Source: JBFFXF01 sp041569895
GTDB taxonomy: Bacteria > Planctomycetota > UBA8108 > JACQVS01
Direction of reading: 5' to 3'
Assembly (NCBI GenBank): GCA_041569895.1
Contig: JBFFXF010000261.1
Span: 1 to 10,714 of the forward strand
DNA: 10,714 nucleotides
This document shows positions 1-5,296 of the stretch, in pieces. The position numbers were made by a program, and so were the translations under genes. The notes beneath the pieces were generated by a model. The model was not told the DNA's origin. It worked only from the letters and a program-made list of their open reading frames with translations, and did not search any database. The stretch's first letter is position 1, and every line of letters starts with the position of its first letter.

Positions 1-146
1 CGCGGGGGGTCTTCATGCGCAGTCCGGAGGGCAGCTCGAAGATGGTGCTGTCGTCGCCGCGAGGCGTCTTCGTCTACACCATCAGCGGGCTCGACCTCGA
101 GTCGCTCGGCAACCTCGCCGACGCGACGGCGATCGAGTTGCGCTGA
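1..146 (+). CDS. C-terminal end of an unidentified protein (partial)
   Basis: The frame is open from the window edge to a TGA at 144-146 and gives 47 residues, beginning RGVFMRSPEG and ending DATAIELR. Codons are strongly GC-ending, as in a real gene here. The pattern of beta-strand-like stretches (SKMVLSSPRGVFVYTISG) followed by a leucine-rich helix (LESLGNLADATAIEL) resembles the end of periplasmic or anti-sigma-type domains in which a tested value is followed by a terminal helix. This is only an impression and I assign no function. A repeat element begins 14 nt after the stop. Confidence 0.6.
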   Translation, partial: RGVFMRSPEGSSKMVLSSPRGVFVYTISGLDLESLGNLADATAIELR

Positions 147-159
147 ACAAGACCGCCCC

Positions 160-342
160 GTCCCCGGTCCCAGTCCCGAAAGGGCTGCTCGACTCCGCAG
201 GCGAGACTCGGCGAAAGCCTGACCTCTCGATTGCCTTCGAGAACCTCGAGCGACCCTCACGAAGGTCACCCATTCAATCCTGCCGTTTCCTGCCTTCCTC
301 ATGAATCGTCTGACAGCAAGCGTCCAGAGTCGAGCCTCCCTG
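160..342 (+). repeat. Two-block dispersed repeat, copy 1 (blocks 160-207 and 290-342)
   Basis: Block A (160-207) and block B (290-342) both recur at 6610-6657 and 6672-6724. By hand, A matches at 39 of 48 positions and B at 45 of 53, both without gaps; the first 25 bases of B are identical. The blocks are 82 nt apart here and 14 nt apart in copy 2. Block A contains a small hairpin, CTCG (188-191) with CGAG (202-205) around a 10-nt loop, which copy 2 keeps although its loop bases differ. The element starts 14 nt after the stop of the preceding gene. No other gene is visible in the 147-402 spacer. Confidence 0.75.
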
Positions 343-365
343 CCCGACGATCCCGCCAGCGGCTG

Positions 366-395
366 TTGCGGCGGCTGCGTGGGGCGTGCTACCAT
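366..395 (+). promoter_or_regulatory. Probable extended -10 promoter giving a leaderless larE transcript
   Basis: A -35-like TTGCGG lies at 366-371. After an 18-nt spacer comes TACCAT at 390-395, preceded by TGC at 387-389, which makes an extended -10 box. Transcription would begin about 7 nt downstream, at or next to the ATG at 403. There is no Shine-Dalgarno sequence before that ATG, which fits a leaderless mRNA. This site is the main reason to prefer the 403 start over the in-frame ATG at 301. Confidence 0.55.
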
Positions 396-402
396 CCCCG
401 AC

Positions 403-1383
403 ATGGTCTCGTCTCGCTCCGGTCCCGATGGGGCCGACCGCACCCCGGACGTAACCGACGCCACCGGCGCGGCTGCCAGGCAGCGGCGGCTCGTGGAGTT
501 GCTGCGTGGTCTCGGGCGGGTCATCGTCGCCTACTCGGGCGGCGTCGACAGCACGTTCCTTCTGAAGGTCGCGCGCGACGTCCTCGGGGATGGCGCGCAG
601 GGCATCCTCGCGGTCTCGGAGAGCCTCGACCGCAACGAATCGCGCGCGGCTCTGGAGACGGCTCGCCGGATCGGCGCGCCGGTGCGGACCATCACCACGC
701 ACGAGTTCGAGCGCGAGGAGTACCGCCGCAACGACGGCACGCGCTGCTACCACTGCAAGACGGAGCTCTTCGTCGAGCTCCGTCGCCTCGCCGACAGCGA
801 GGGGATCCCGTACGTCCTCGACGGCTCCAACCTCGACGACGCGTCGGACTACCGTCCCGGCATGCGCGCGCGCGAGGAGCAGGGGGTGCGCTCGCCGCTG
901 CAGGAGGTCGGGCTCACGAAGGCGGAGATCCGCGTCCTCTCGCAGGAGCTCGGGCTGCCGACGTGGGACAAGCCCGCCGCGCCGTGTCTCTCGTCGCGGA
1001 TCCCGTACGGCTCGGAGGTGACGCGAGAGAAGCTGCGGCAGGTCGAGGCCGCCGAGAAGGCGCTCCGCGAACTCGGGTTCCGTGTCGTGCGGGTGCGTCA
1101 CCACGACGCGGTGGCGCGCATCGAGGTGCCGCGCGAGGACTTTCCGCGACTCCTCGAGGACGGGGCGCGCGAGGAGATCGTCCGGCGTGTCAAGGAGGCC
1201 GGGTTCACGTTCGTGGCGCTCGACATCCAGGGGTTCCGGAGCGGGGCGCTCAACGAGGCACTCGGCATCGGTCACGACGGGGGTCACGACGGGGGTCACG
1301 ACGGGGGTCACGACGGGGGTCGCGATGCGCCCACGGCGCCGGTCGCGGCGCCGATCCCGCCGTCCGATATTCGCATGCTCTGA
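403..1383 (+). CDS. larE: LarE, ATP-dependent sacrificial sulfur transferase (nickel-pincer cofactor synthesis)
   Basis: The 326-residue product belongs to the PP-loop ATP pyrophosphatase family LarE. These cytosolic enzymes adenylylate and then sulfurate the pyridinium dicarboxylate precursor of the nickel-pincer cofactor used by LarA-type racemases. The PP-loop SGGVDS is at residues 45-50, RCYHCK (Cys115, Cys118) follows, and PCLSSRIPYG carries Cys195, the position of the sacrificial cysteine. Three such cysteines are the pattern of LarE proteins reported to hold a [4Fe-4S] cluster, as opposed to single-cysteine forms. After the conserved fold ends near residue 287, a GHDG tetrapeptide is repeated four times, followed by an Ala/Pro tail. 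The ATG at 301 would add 34 residues translated from a dispersed repeat and lies upstream of the promoter, so 403 is preferred. larA, larB and larC are not in the window. The substrate enzyme is therefore unknown. Confidence 0.9.
   Translation: MVSSRSGPDGADRTPDVTDATGAAARQRRLVELLRGLGRVIVAYSGGVDSTFLLKVARDVLGDGAQGILAVSESLDRNESRAALETARRIGAPVRTITTHEFEREEYRRNDGTRCYHCKTELFVELRRLADSEGIPYVLDGSNLDDASDYRPGMRAREEQGVRSPLQEVGLTKAEIRVLSQELGLPTWDKPAAPCLSSRIPYGSEVTREKLRQVEAAEKALRELGFRVVRVRHHDAVARIEVPREDFPRLLEDGAREEIVRRVKEAGFTFVALDIQGFRSGALNEALGIGHDGGHDGGHDGGHDGGRDAPTAPVAAPIPPSDIRML
1270..1317 (+). repeat. 12-bp tandem repeat, four units, encoding (GHDG)4 in LarE
   Basis: The unit GGTCACGACGGG occurs four times exactly (1270-1281, 1282-1293, 1294-1305, 1306-1317), followed by a degraded fifth unit starting GGTCGCGATG. 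The 12-bp unit keeps the reading frame, so changes in copy number would lengthen or shorten the histidine-rich tail of LarE by four residues. Confidence 0.95.
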
Positions 1384-1425
1384 GCGTGTTGCGATCGCGG
1401 CGCCGGGCGGAGCGGCCCTGGCGCC

Positions 1426-1444
1426 GGGGGGAGAAGCCGTCATT
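1426..1444 (+). promoter_or_regulatory. Ribosome binding site of cmk, possibly with an AUU start
   Basis: A strong purine run, GGGGGGAG (1426-1433), stands 8 nt before an in-frame ATT (1442-1444). The first in-frame GTG (1457) is 23 nt from the run, too far for normal initiation. An ATT start would give the usual 7-residue lead-in before TIDGPAGSGKS. AUU starts are rare but known, for example infC. A CTG at 1418 is another possibility. Confidence 0.4.
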
Positions 1445-1456
1445 TCCAGACCGTTC

Positions 1457-2146
1457 GTGGTGACGATCGATGGTCCGGCGGGCTCGGGCAAGAGCACCAT
1501 CGCGCGTCTCGTGGCGCGGCGGCTCGGCCTGCCCTGTCTCAACTCCGGAGCCATCTACCGCGCCGTGACGCTCGCGGTGCTGGATCACGGCGTGCGCTTC
1601 GACGACGTCGACGCGGTGCGGGCGACGATCGGCGGGCTCGATCTCGAGATGCGGGATGACCCCGCCACCGGCATGCGTTGCCTGCTCGACGGGCGTGACG
1701 TCACCGAGCGGCTGACCGATCCGGCGGTCACCGCGGAGGTCTACCGCATCGCCAATCGTCCCGAGTACCGCGCACTGCTGGTCGAGCGGCAGCGCGCGGT
1801 GGGGCGCGACGCCGGGGTCGTCGCCGAGGGTCGCGACATGGGGACGGTGATCTTCCCGGACGCCGACGCCAAGATCTTCCTCGACGCGTCGCCCGAGGAG
1901 CGGGCGCGGCGGCGGCACCGCGAGCTCGAGTCGAGGGGTGACGACAGCTCGTTCGACGACGTTCTCGAGAGCGTGCGCGAGCGAGACGCCCGCGATCGCA
2001 ACCGCTCGAGCGCGCCGCTGGTGGCCGCCCCGGACGCGGTGCAGGTCGACAGCGGCGGATTGACGGTCGAGGAAGCCCTCGAGCGGGTGCTCGAGATCGT
2101 CGAGACGGCTCGCGCCGGTCGCACCGGCGGGACGGGGGACGCGTGA
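1457..2146 (+). CDS. cmk: Cytidylate kinase (CMP/dCMP kinase)
   Basis: This enzyme transfers phosphate from ATP to CMP or dCMP in pyrimidine nucleotide metabolism in the cytosol. The P-loop IDGPAGSGKST is at the N-terminus, followed by LNSGAIYRAVTL. The common form of the latter motif is LDTGAMYRAVT, so Asp is replaced by Asn and Thr by Ser here. GRDMGTVIFPDADAKIFLDASPEERARRR, in the middle of the protein, is the usual CMP-binding and lid region; the RD..D..R..APL pattern (RDARDRNRSSAPL) follows. The length of about 230 residues is normal. The conservative GTG start at 1457 is given. The ribosome binding site instead suggests ATT at 1442. The stop overlaps the plsC start by 4 nt (GTGA), so the two genes are probably translationally coupled. 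Confidence 0.9.
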   Translation: MVTIDGPAGSGKSTIARLVARRLGLPCLNSGAIYRAVTLAVLDHGVRFDDVDAVRATIGGLDLEMRDDPATGMRCLLDGRDVTERLTDPAVTAEVYRIANRPEYRALLVERQRAVGRDAGVVAEGRDMGTVIFPDADAKIFLDASPEERARRRHRELESRGDDSSFDDVLESVRERDARDRNRSSAPLVAAPDAVQVDSGGLTVEEALERVLEIVETARAGRTGGTGDA

Positions 2147-3141
2147 GGTCCGGCGCGGGAGGCGGTTTCGACCCGGAGCTGCACGCCCGGCCCGTGCGGC
2201 GATTCCGACCGCGGCTGCTGCTCGCGCCGTGGTACGCGTTCTGGCACTTCCTCAGCCGCATCGGCGCCATCCTGCTCTTCGACTGCCGTTGCCGCTTCAC
2301 CCGCGACGTGCCGGGCATCGAGCGGACGATCTTCGCGTCGAACCACCAGAGCTTCCTCGACCCGTGGGTGGTCGGCCTCTGCATCCCCGGTCAACTGTCC
2401 TACCTGGCACGCGATTCGCTGTTTCGATTCCCGGTGTTCGGCGCGGTGCTGCGCAGCCTGAACGCCATCCCGGTGGCCCGCGAGAGCCAGGCGCCGCGCC
2501 AGGCGATCGACGTCTGCGTCGAGGCGCTCGCCGAGGGGCGCGGCCTGGTCCTCTTTCCCGAGGGCACCAGGACGCGGGACGGCTCGATGGGGCCACTGAA
2601 GCGCGGTCTCGCGCTCATCGCGCGCCGCAGCGGGGCGACCGTCGTCCCGGTGCTCGTCGACGGCGCCTTCGAGGCGTGGCCGAAGGATCGCCTGCTGCCG
2701 CGGCCGGGCGTTCCGATAAGCGTCTCCTTCGGCGCCCCGATTCGAGGCCTTTCCGGGGAATACGACGGAAAAAAAACCACTCCATCCGAAAAGAGGAGTG
2801 GAGAATCGGACCGACATGTGCAAGATAGACAGTTTCACCGCACGTCATCGGGCCCCGGGGAATCGACGCTCCCGCTGTCCGGAGGCGCGCGGGGCCCGGG
2901 CGAGACGGCCGCCGGGAGCGCCAGCAACGCTGAGACCGGCGGTCCCGAACCCGGCGTGCGATCCCCGCCCGTCGGTCCACCGCCCACTCGAGAAAGCTCA
3001 GAGAGTTCGTCTCGAAGATCTTCGAGATCGTCGTCGGCGGCATTACTGGAAGAGCTCGGCGAGGCCTACCGAGTCCTCCAGGTGGAGGCCGGTAAACGCC
3101 GCCAGGTACCAGCTGAAGAGGCCTTTCGTCCCGTTTCGTAG
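2143..3141 (+). CDS. plsC: 1-acyl-sn-glycerol-3-phosphate acyltransferase with an anomalous C-terminal extension
   Basis: This membrane-associated PlsC-family enzyme adds the second acyl chain to lysophosphatidic acid in phospholipid synthesis. A hydrophobic or amphipathic N-terminal segment (about 24-47) precedes the catalytic motif NHQSFLD (67-73; His68 and Asp73). The substrate-binding motif FPEGTRTRDG (138-147) and a VPVLVDGAFEAWP block (168-180) follow. The GTG start overlaps the cmk stop by 4 nt. The family fold ends near FGAPI (196-200), and PlsC proteins usually stop within a few dozen residues of that point. Here the frame runs on for about 130 residues of Ser/Gly/Pro/Arg-rich sequence with less GC-biased third positions. 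The extension begins at an A8 tract and covers signals that make more sense on the other strand, so the true C-terminus may lie near 2828 or the tail may be unstructured. The core assignment is secure. The end is not. Confidence 0.85.
   Translation: MRSGAGGGFDPELHARPVRRFRPRLLLAPWYAFWHFLSRIGAILLFDCRCRFTRDVPGIERTIFASNHQSFLDPWVVGLCIPGQLSYLARDSLFRFPVFGAVLRSLNAIPVARESQAPRQAIDVCVEALAEGRGLVLFPEGTRTRDGSMGPLKRGLALIARRSGATVVPVLVDGAFEAWPKDRLLPRPGVPISVSFGAPIRGLSGEYDGKKTTPSEKRSGESDRHVQDRQFHRTSSGPGESTLPLSGGARGPGETAAGSASNAETGGPEPGVRSPPVGPPPTRESSESSSRRSSRSSSAALLEELGEAYRVLQVEAGKRRQVPAEEAFRPVS
2769..2801 (-). terminator. Intrinsic terminator reading on the - strand, inside the plsC frame
   Basis: On the - strand CCACTCC (2801-2795) and GGAGTGG (2783-2777) form a perfect 7-bp stem with an 11-nt loop, followed at once by eight T residues (2776-2769). 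This is a classical Rho-independent terminator in a GC-rich region where A or T runs are rare. On the + strand nothing U-rich follows the hairpin, so it would not terminate the plsC-rpsA transcript. Its presence implies that a - strand transcript ends here. Confidence 0.65.
3010..3027. repeat. 18-bp perfect palindrome
   Basis: TCTCGAAGATCTTCGAGA is its own reverse complement over all 18 bases. It lies about 170 bp before the rpsA start, in the anomalous plsC tail. It could be a dimeric regulator's operator controlling rpsA or the - strand transcript. The sequence alone does not decide this. Confidence 0.6.
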
Positions 3142-3148
3142 GCGGGAC
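3128..3148 (+). promoter_or_regulatory. Hairpin in the rpsA leader
   Basis: GTCCCG (3128-3133) pairs perfectly with CGGGAC (3143-3148) around a 9-nt loop that contains the stop of the plsC frame. A smaller CGGG/CCCG hairpin follows near 3167-3177. The rpsA ATG comes 46 nt after the first hairpin and has no Shine-Dalgarno sequence. A structured leader without SD is the arrangement known for S1 autoregulation in enterobacteria; a similar role here is inference. Confidence 0.35.
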
Positions 3149-3194
3149 CCGACGGTTCGCTGACCGCGGGACGCCCGTCAGATCAACCGAACAT

Positions 3195-5174
3195 ATGGCA
3201 GTCAACCCTCTCGTCAAACAGTTCACGCCCGACTCGGATGAGCTCGAGAAGCAAGTCGCCTCGTCGATGAAGGACAGTGATCTCGCCGACATGGCCGAGA
3301 TCTACAACGAGTCCGTCCAGGACTTCGAGGTCGACAAGATCCTCACCGGCAAGGTGGTCAACATCGTCAATAACAAGGACGTTATCGTCGATGTCGGCTA
3401 CAAGTCGGAAGGGGTCATCCCGATCGAACAATTCGAGAATCCCGCGGAGGTGACCGCGGGCGAGTCGGTCGAGGTCCTCCTCGAGTCGGTCGAGGACGAA
3501 GAGGGGATGATCGCCCTCTCGAAGAAGAAGGCCGACAGGATCCGCGCGTGGGAGCGGATCATTCGCACGCACAGCGAGGGCGACGTCGTCGCCGGGCGCG
3601 TGACGAAGAAGATCAAGGGCGGACTGCTGCTCGATATCGGCGTCCCCGTTTTCCTGCCCGCGTCGCAGATCGGCATTCGCCGTCCCGGCGACATCTCCGA
3701 GTACCTCGGTCGCGAGCTCGATTGCAAGATCATCAAGATCGACGAGTCGCGGATGAACATCGTCGTGTCGCGACGCCGGTTGCTCGAGGAAAAGCGCGAG
3801 GCGCAGAAGAAGCGGCTCCTCGAGGAGATCGAGGTCGACCAGATCCGCAAGGGCGCCGTCAAGAACATCACCGAGTTCGGCGCCTTCGTCGATCTCGGCG
3901 GCATCGACGGGTTGCTGCACATCACCGACATGAGCTGGGGACGCGTGACCCACCCCTCCGAGGTCGTCGGCATCGACCAGGAGATCGAGGTCAAGGTCCT
4001 CAAGGTCGACAAGGAGAAGGAGCGCATCTCACTCGGCCTCAAGCAGAAGACCGAGAGCCCGTGGGTGACCATCGAGGAGCGCTACCCGGTCGGCTCGCGC
4101 GTCAAGGGCAAGGTGGTCAACGTGCTCTCCTACGGCGCCTTCGTCCAGCTCGAGGAGGGCGTCGAGGGGCTCGTCCACATCTCCGAGATGTCCTGGACCA
4201 AACGGATCAACCACCCGAGCCAGATGGTCAACGTTGGCGATGAGATCGAGGTCGTCGTCCTCGAGATCAAAAAGGAGAAGCAGGAGATCTCCCTCGGCAT
4301 GAAGCAGACCGAGGTCAATCCCTGGTCGCTGGTCGAGGAGAGGTATCCGCCGGAGACGCGCGTCCAGGGCAAGGTGCGCAACCTCACCAACTACGGCGCC
4401 TTCGTCGAGCTCGAGGACGGCATCGACGGGCTGCTCCACGTCGCGGACATGTCGTGGACCAGGAAGATCGTCCACCCGAACGAAATGCTCAAGAAGGGCG
4501 AGGACGTCGAGGCGATCGTGCTCCAGGTCGACCAGGAGCGCAAGCGCATCGCGCTCGGCCTCAAGCAGCTCGGCGAGGACCCCTGGGAGCAGGCAATCCC
4601 CGATCGCTACCAGGTCGGATTCCTGGTCACCGGCGAGGTCACCAAGATCACCAACTTCGGCGTCTTCGTCAAGCTCGAGGACGAACTCGAGGGGTTGCTC
4701 CACATCTCGGAGCTCTCCGAGCGGAAGGTCGCGTCGCCGGAGGAGGTCGTCAAGGTCGGCGACGTCATCGACGTCAAGGTCATCAAGGTCGATCCCGAGA
4801 ACCGCAAGATCGGTCTCAGCCTCAAGGAGGTCCGCGAGGAGGACCTCATCGCCCGTGACGAGGCGCGCTCGGCCGAGGGCGCCGCCGGCGAGGAGGTCGC
4901 CGAGAGGGCCCCGGACGCGGATACCGACGAGATCGCCTCGGCCGACGAGATCGCCTCGGCCGACGACAGCGGCGACACCGCCGACTCCGGCGACTCCGGC
5001 GACTCCGACGAGTCGGCCGGAGACGACGCCGGGGACGACGCCGGGGAGGCCGCCGCGAGCAAATCCCGCCTCCCCGAGGAGGGGGCCGCCGCCGAGGTGC
5101 GCTCGGCGTCCGACAACGGCGCGGAGGCCGCCGAGGAGCGCAAGCCCGACGAATCCGCTCCCGTGGCCGACTGA
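3195..5174 (+). CDS. rpsA: 30S ribosomal protein S1
   Basis: S1 binds mRNA on the small ribosomal subunit and helps unfold and recruit messages that lack strong Shine-Dalgarno sites. The 659 residues contain six S1 (OB-fold) domains at about 45-112, 128-197, 213-284, 299-371, 386-458 and 473-545. The last four show the strong signature of GAFV or GVFV followed by GLLHI/GLVHI, with MSW in domains 3-5. The first two are divergent, as expected for the ribosome-anchoring domains. A highly acidic tail of about 110 residues (Asp, Glu, Ala, Ser, Gly), built partly of short repeats, follows domain six. The ATG at 3195 has no upstream purine run. It lies 53 nt after the plsC-frame stop in the common cmk-plsC-rpsA order. 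The six-domain core matches the normal length of about 550 residues; the tail is the addition. Confidence 0.96.
   Translation: MAVNPLVKQFTPDSDELEKQVASSMKDSDLADMAEIYNESVQDFEVDKILTGKVVNIVNNKDVIVDVGYKSEGVIPIEQFENPAEVTAGESVEVLLESVEDEEGMIALSKKKADRIRAWERIIRTHSEGDVVAGRVTKKIKGGLLLDIGVPVFLPASQIGIRRPGDISEYLGRELDCKIIKIDESRMNIVVSRRRLLEEKREAQKKRLLEEIEVDQIRKGAVKNITEFGAFVDLGGIDGLLHITDMSWGRVTHPSEVVGIDQEIEVKVLKVDKEKERISLGLKQKTESPWVTIEERYPVGSRVKGKVVNVLSYGAFVQLEEGVEGLVHISEMSWTKRINHPSQMVNVGDEIEVVVLEIKKEKQEISLGMKQTEVNPWSLVEERYPPETRVQGKVRNLTNYGAFVELEDGIDGLLHVADMSWTRKIVHPNEMLKKGEDVEAIVLQVDQERKRIALGLKQLGEDPWEQAIPDRYQVGFLVTGEVTKITNFGVFVKLEDELEGLLHISELSERKVASPEEVVKVGDVIDVKVIKVDPENRKIGLSLKEVREEDLIARDEARSAEGAAGEEVAERAPDADTDEIASADEIASADDSGDTADSGDSGDSDESAGDDAGDDAGEAAASKSRLPEEGAAAEVRSASDNGAEAAEERKPDESAPVAD
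4926..5045 (+). repeat. Short tandem repeats encoding the acidic tail of S1
   Basis: An 18-bp unit is repeated exactly at 4926-4943 and 4944-4961 (DEIASA twice). A 9-bp GACTCCGGC unit occurs at 4983-4991 and 4992-5000 with a variant at 5001-5009 (DSG, DSG, DSD). A 12-bp GACGACGCCGGG unit is repeated at 5022-5033 and 5034-5045 (DDAG twice). All units are multiples of three, so slippage keeps the frame. Confidence 0.9.
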
Positions 5175-5181
5175 CCGCCGG

Positions 5182-5187
5182 TAGAAT
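5182..5187 (+). promoter_or_regulatory. Weak -10-like box after rpsA
   Basis: TAGAAT stands 8 nt after the rpsA stop in an otherwise GC-rich spacer and could be a -10 box for the secreted-protein gene at 5297. No recognisable -35 hexamer lies 16-18 nt upstream, so this is weak. The transcript would have a leader of about 100 nt. Confidence 0.25.
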
Positions 5188-5296
5188 CGAACTCGAGGCC
5201 GATCCCGGCCCGCTGCTTGCTTCTTCGAGTCGAGAGAGGACCCGCCCTGGCCCGGCGACCCGGACCGGGGTCGAGGCAAGCATACCTGGAGCTCTG

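Larger units (their letters stand above)
2835..3177 (-). pseudogene. Possible frameshifted - strand gene or antisense RNA locus between plsC and rpsA
   Basis: Two - strand open frames follow each other. Frame one (3177-3043) encodes 44 residues ending FSWYLAAFTGLHLEDSVG then LAELFQ and TAA. Frame two (3065-2835) encodes 76 residues including NAADDDLEDLRDELSELSR and ends in TGA 33 nt before the - strand terminator. Skipping one T at the TAA joins them as LAELFQ-NAADDDLEDL, a coherent peptide. Most codons in frame one and the second half of frame two end in G or C, unlike the overlapping + strand plsC tail near 3000-3140. No start codon with a ribosome binding site is visible, and the 5' end would collide with the rpsA leader. 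I recognise no family. A decayed gene remnant, a real gene with a sequencing error, or a noncoding antisense RNA are all possible. Confidence 0.25.

Noticed and set aside
301..402. Longer larE starting at ATG 301
   Set aside because: The extra 34 residues are translated from a dispersed repeat, and a good promoter lies between this ATG and the one at 403.
1270..1320. CRISPR array
   Set aside because: The 12-bp units are directly adjacent without spacers and lie in a coding frame.
231..1463. Long + frame (410 residues) and - frame (426 residues) across larE
   Set aside because: Arg/Pro/Ala-rich shadow frames of a GC-rich gene; larE has clear family motifs.
2769..3190. RNase P RNA, tmRNA, 6S RNA or SRP RNA on the - strand
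   Set aside because: I looked for their conserved core sequences and saw none, although a terminator is present.
5257..5272. GACCC/GGGTC hairpin before the secreted-protein gene as a terminator
   Set aside because: The 5-bp stem has no U-run and can occur by chance at this GC content.
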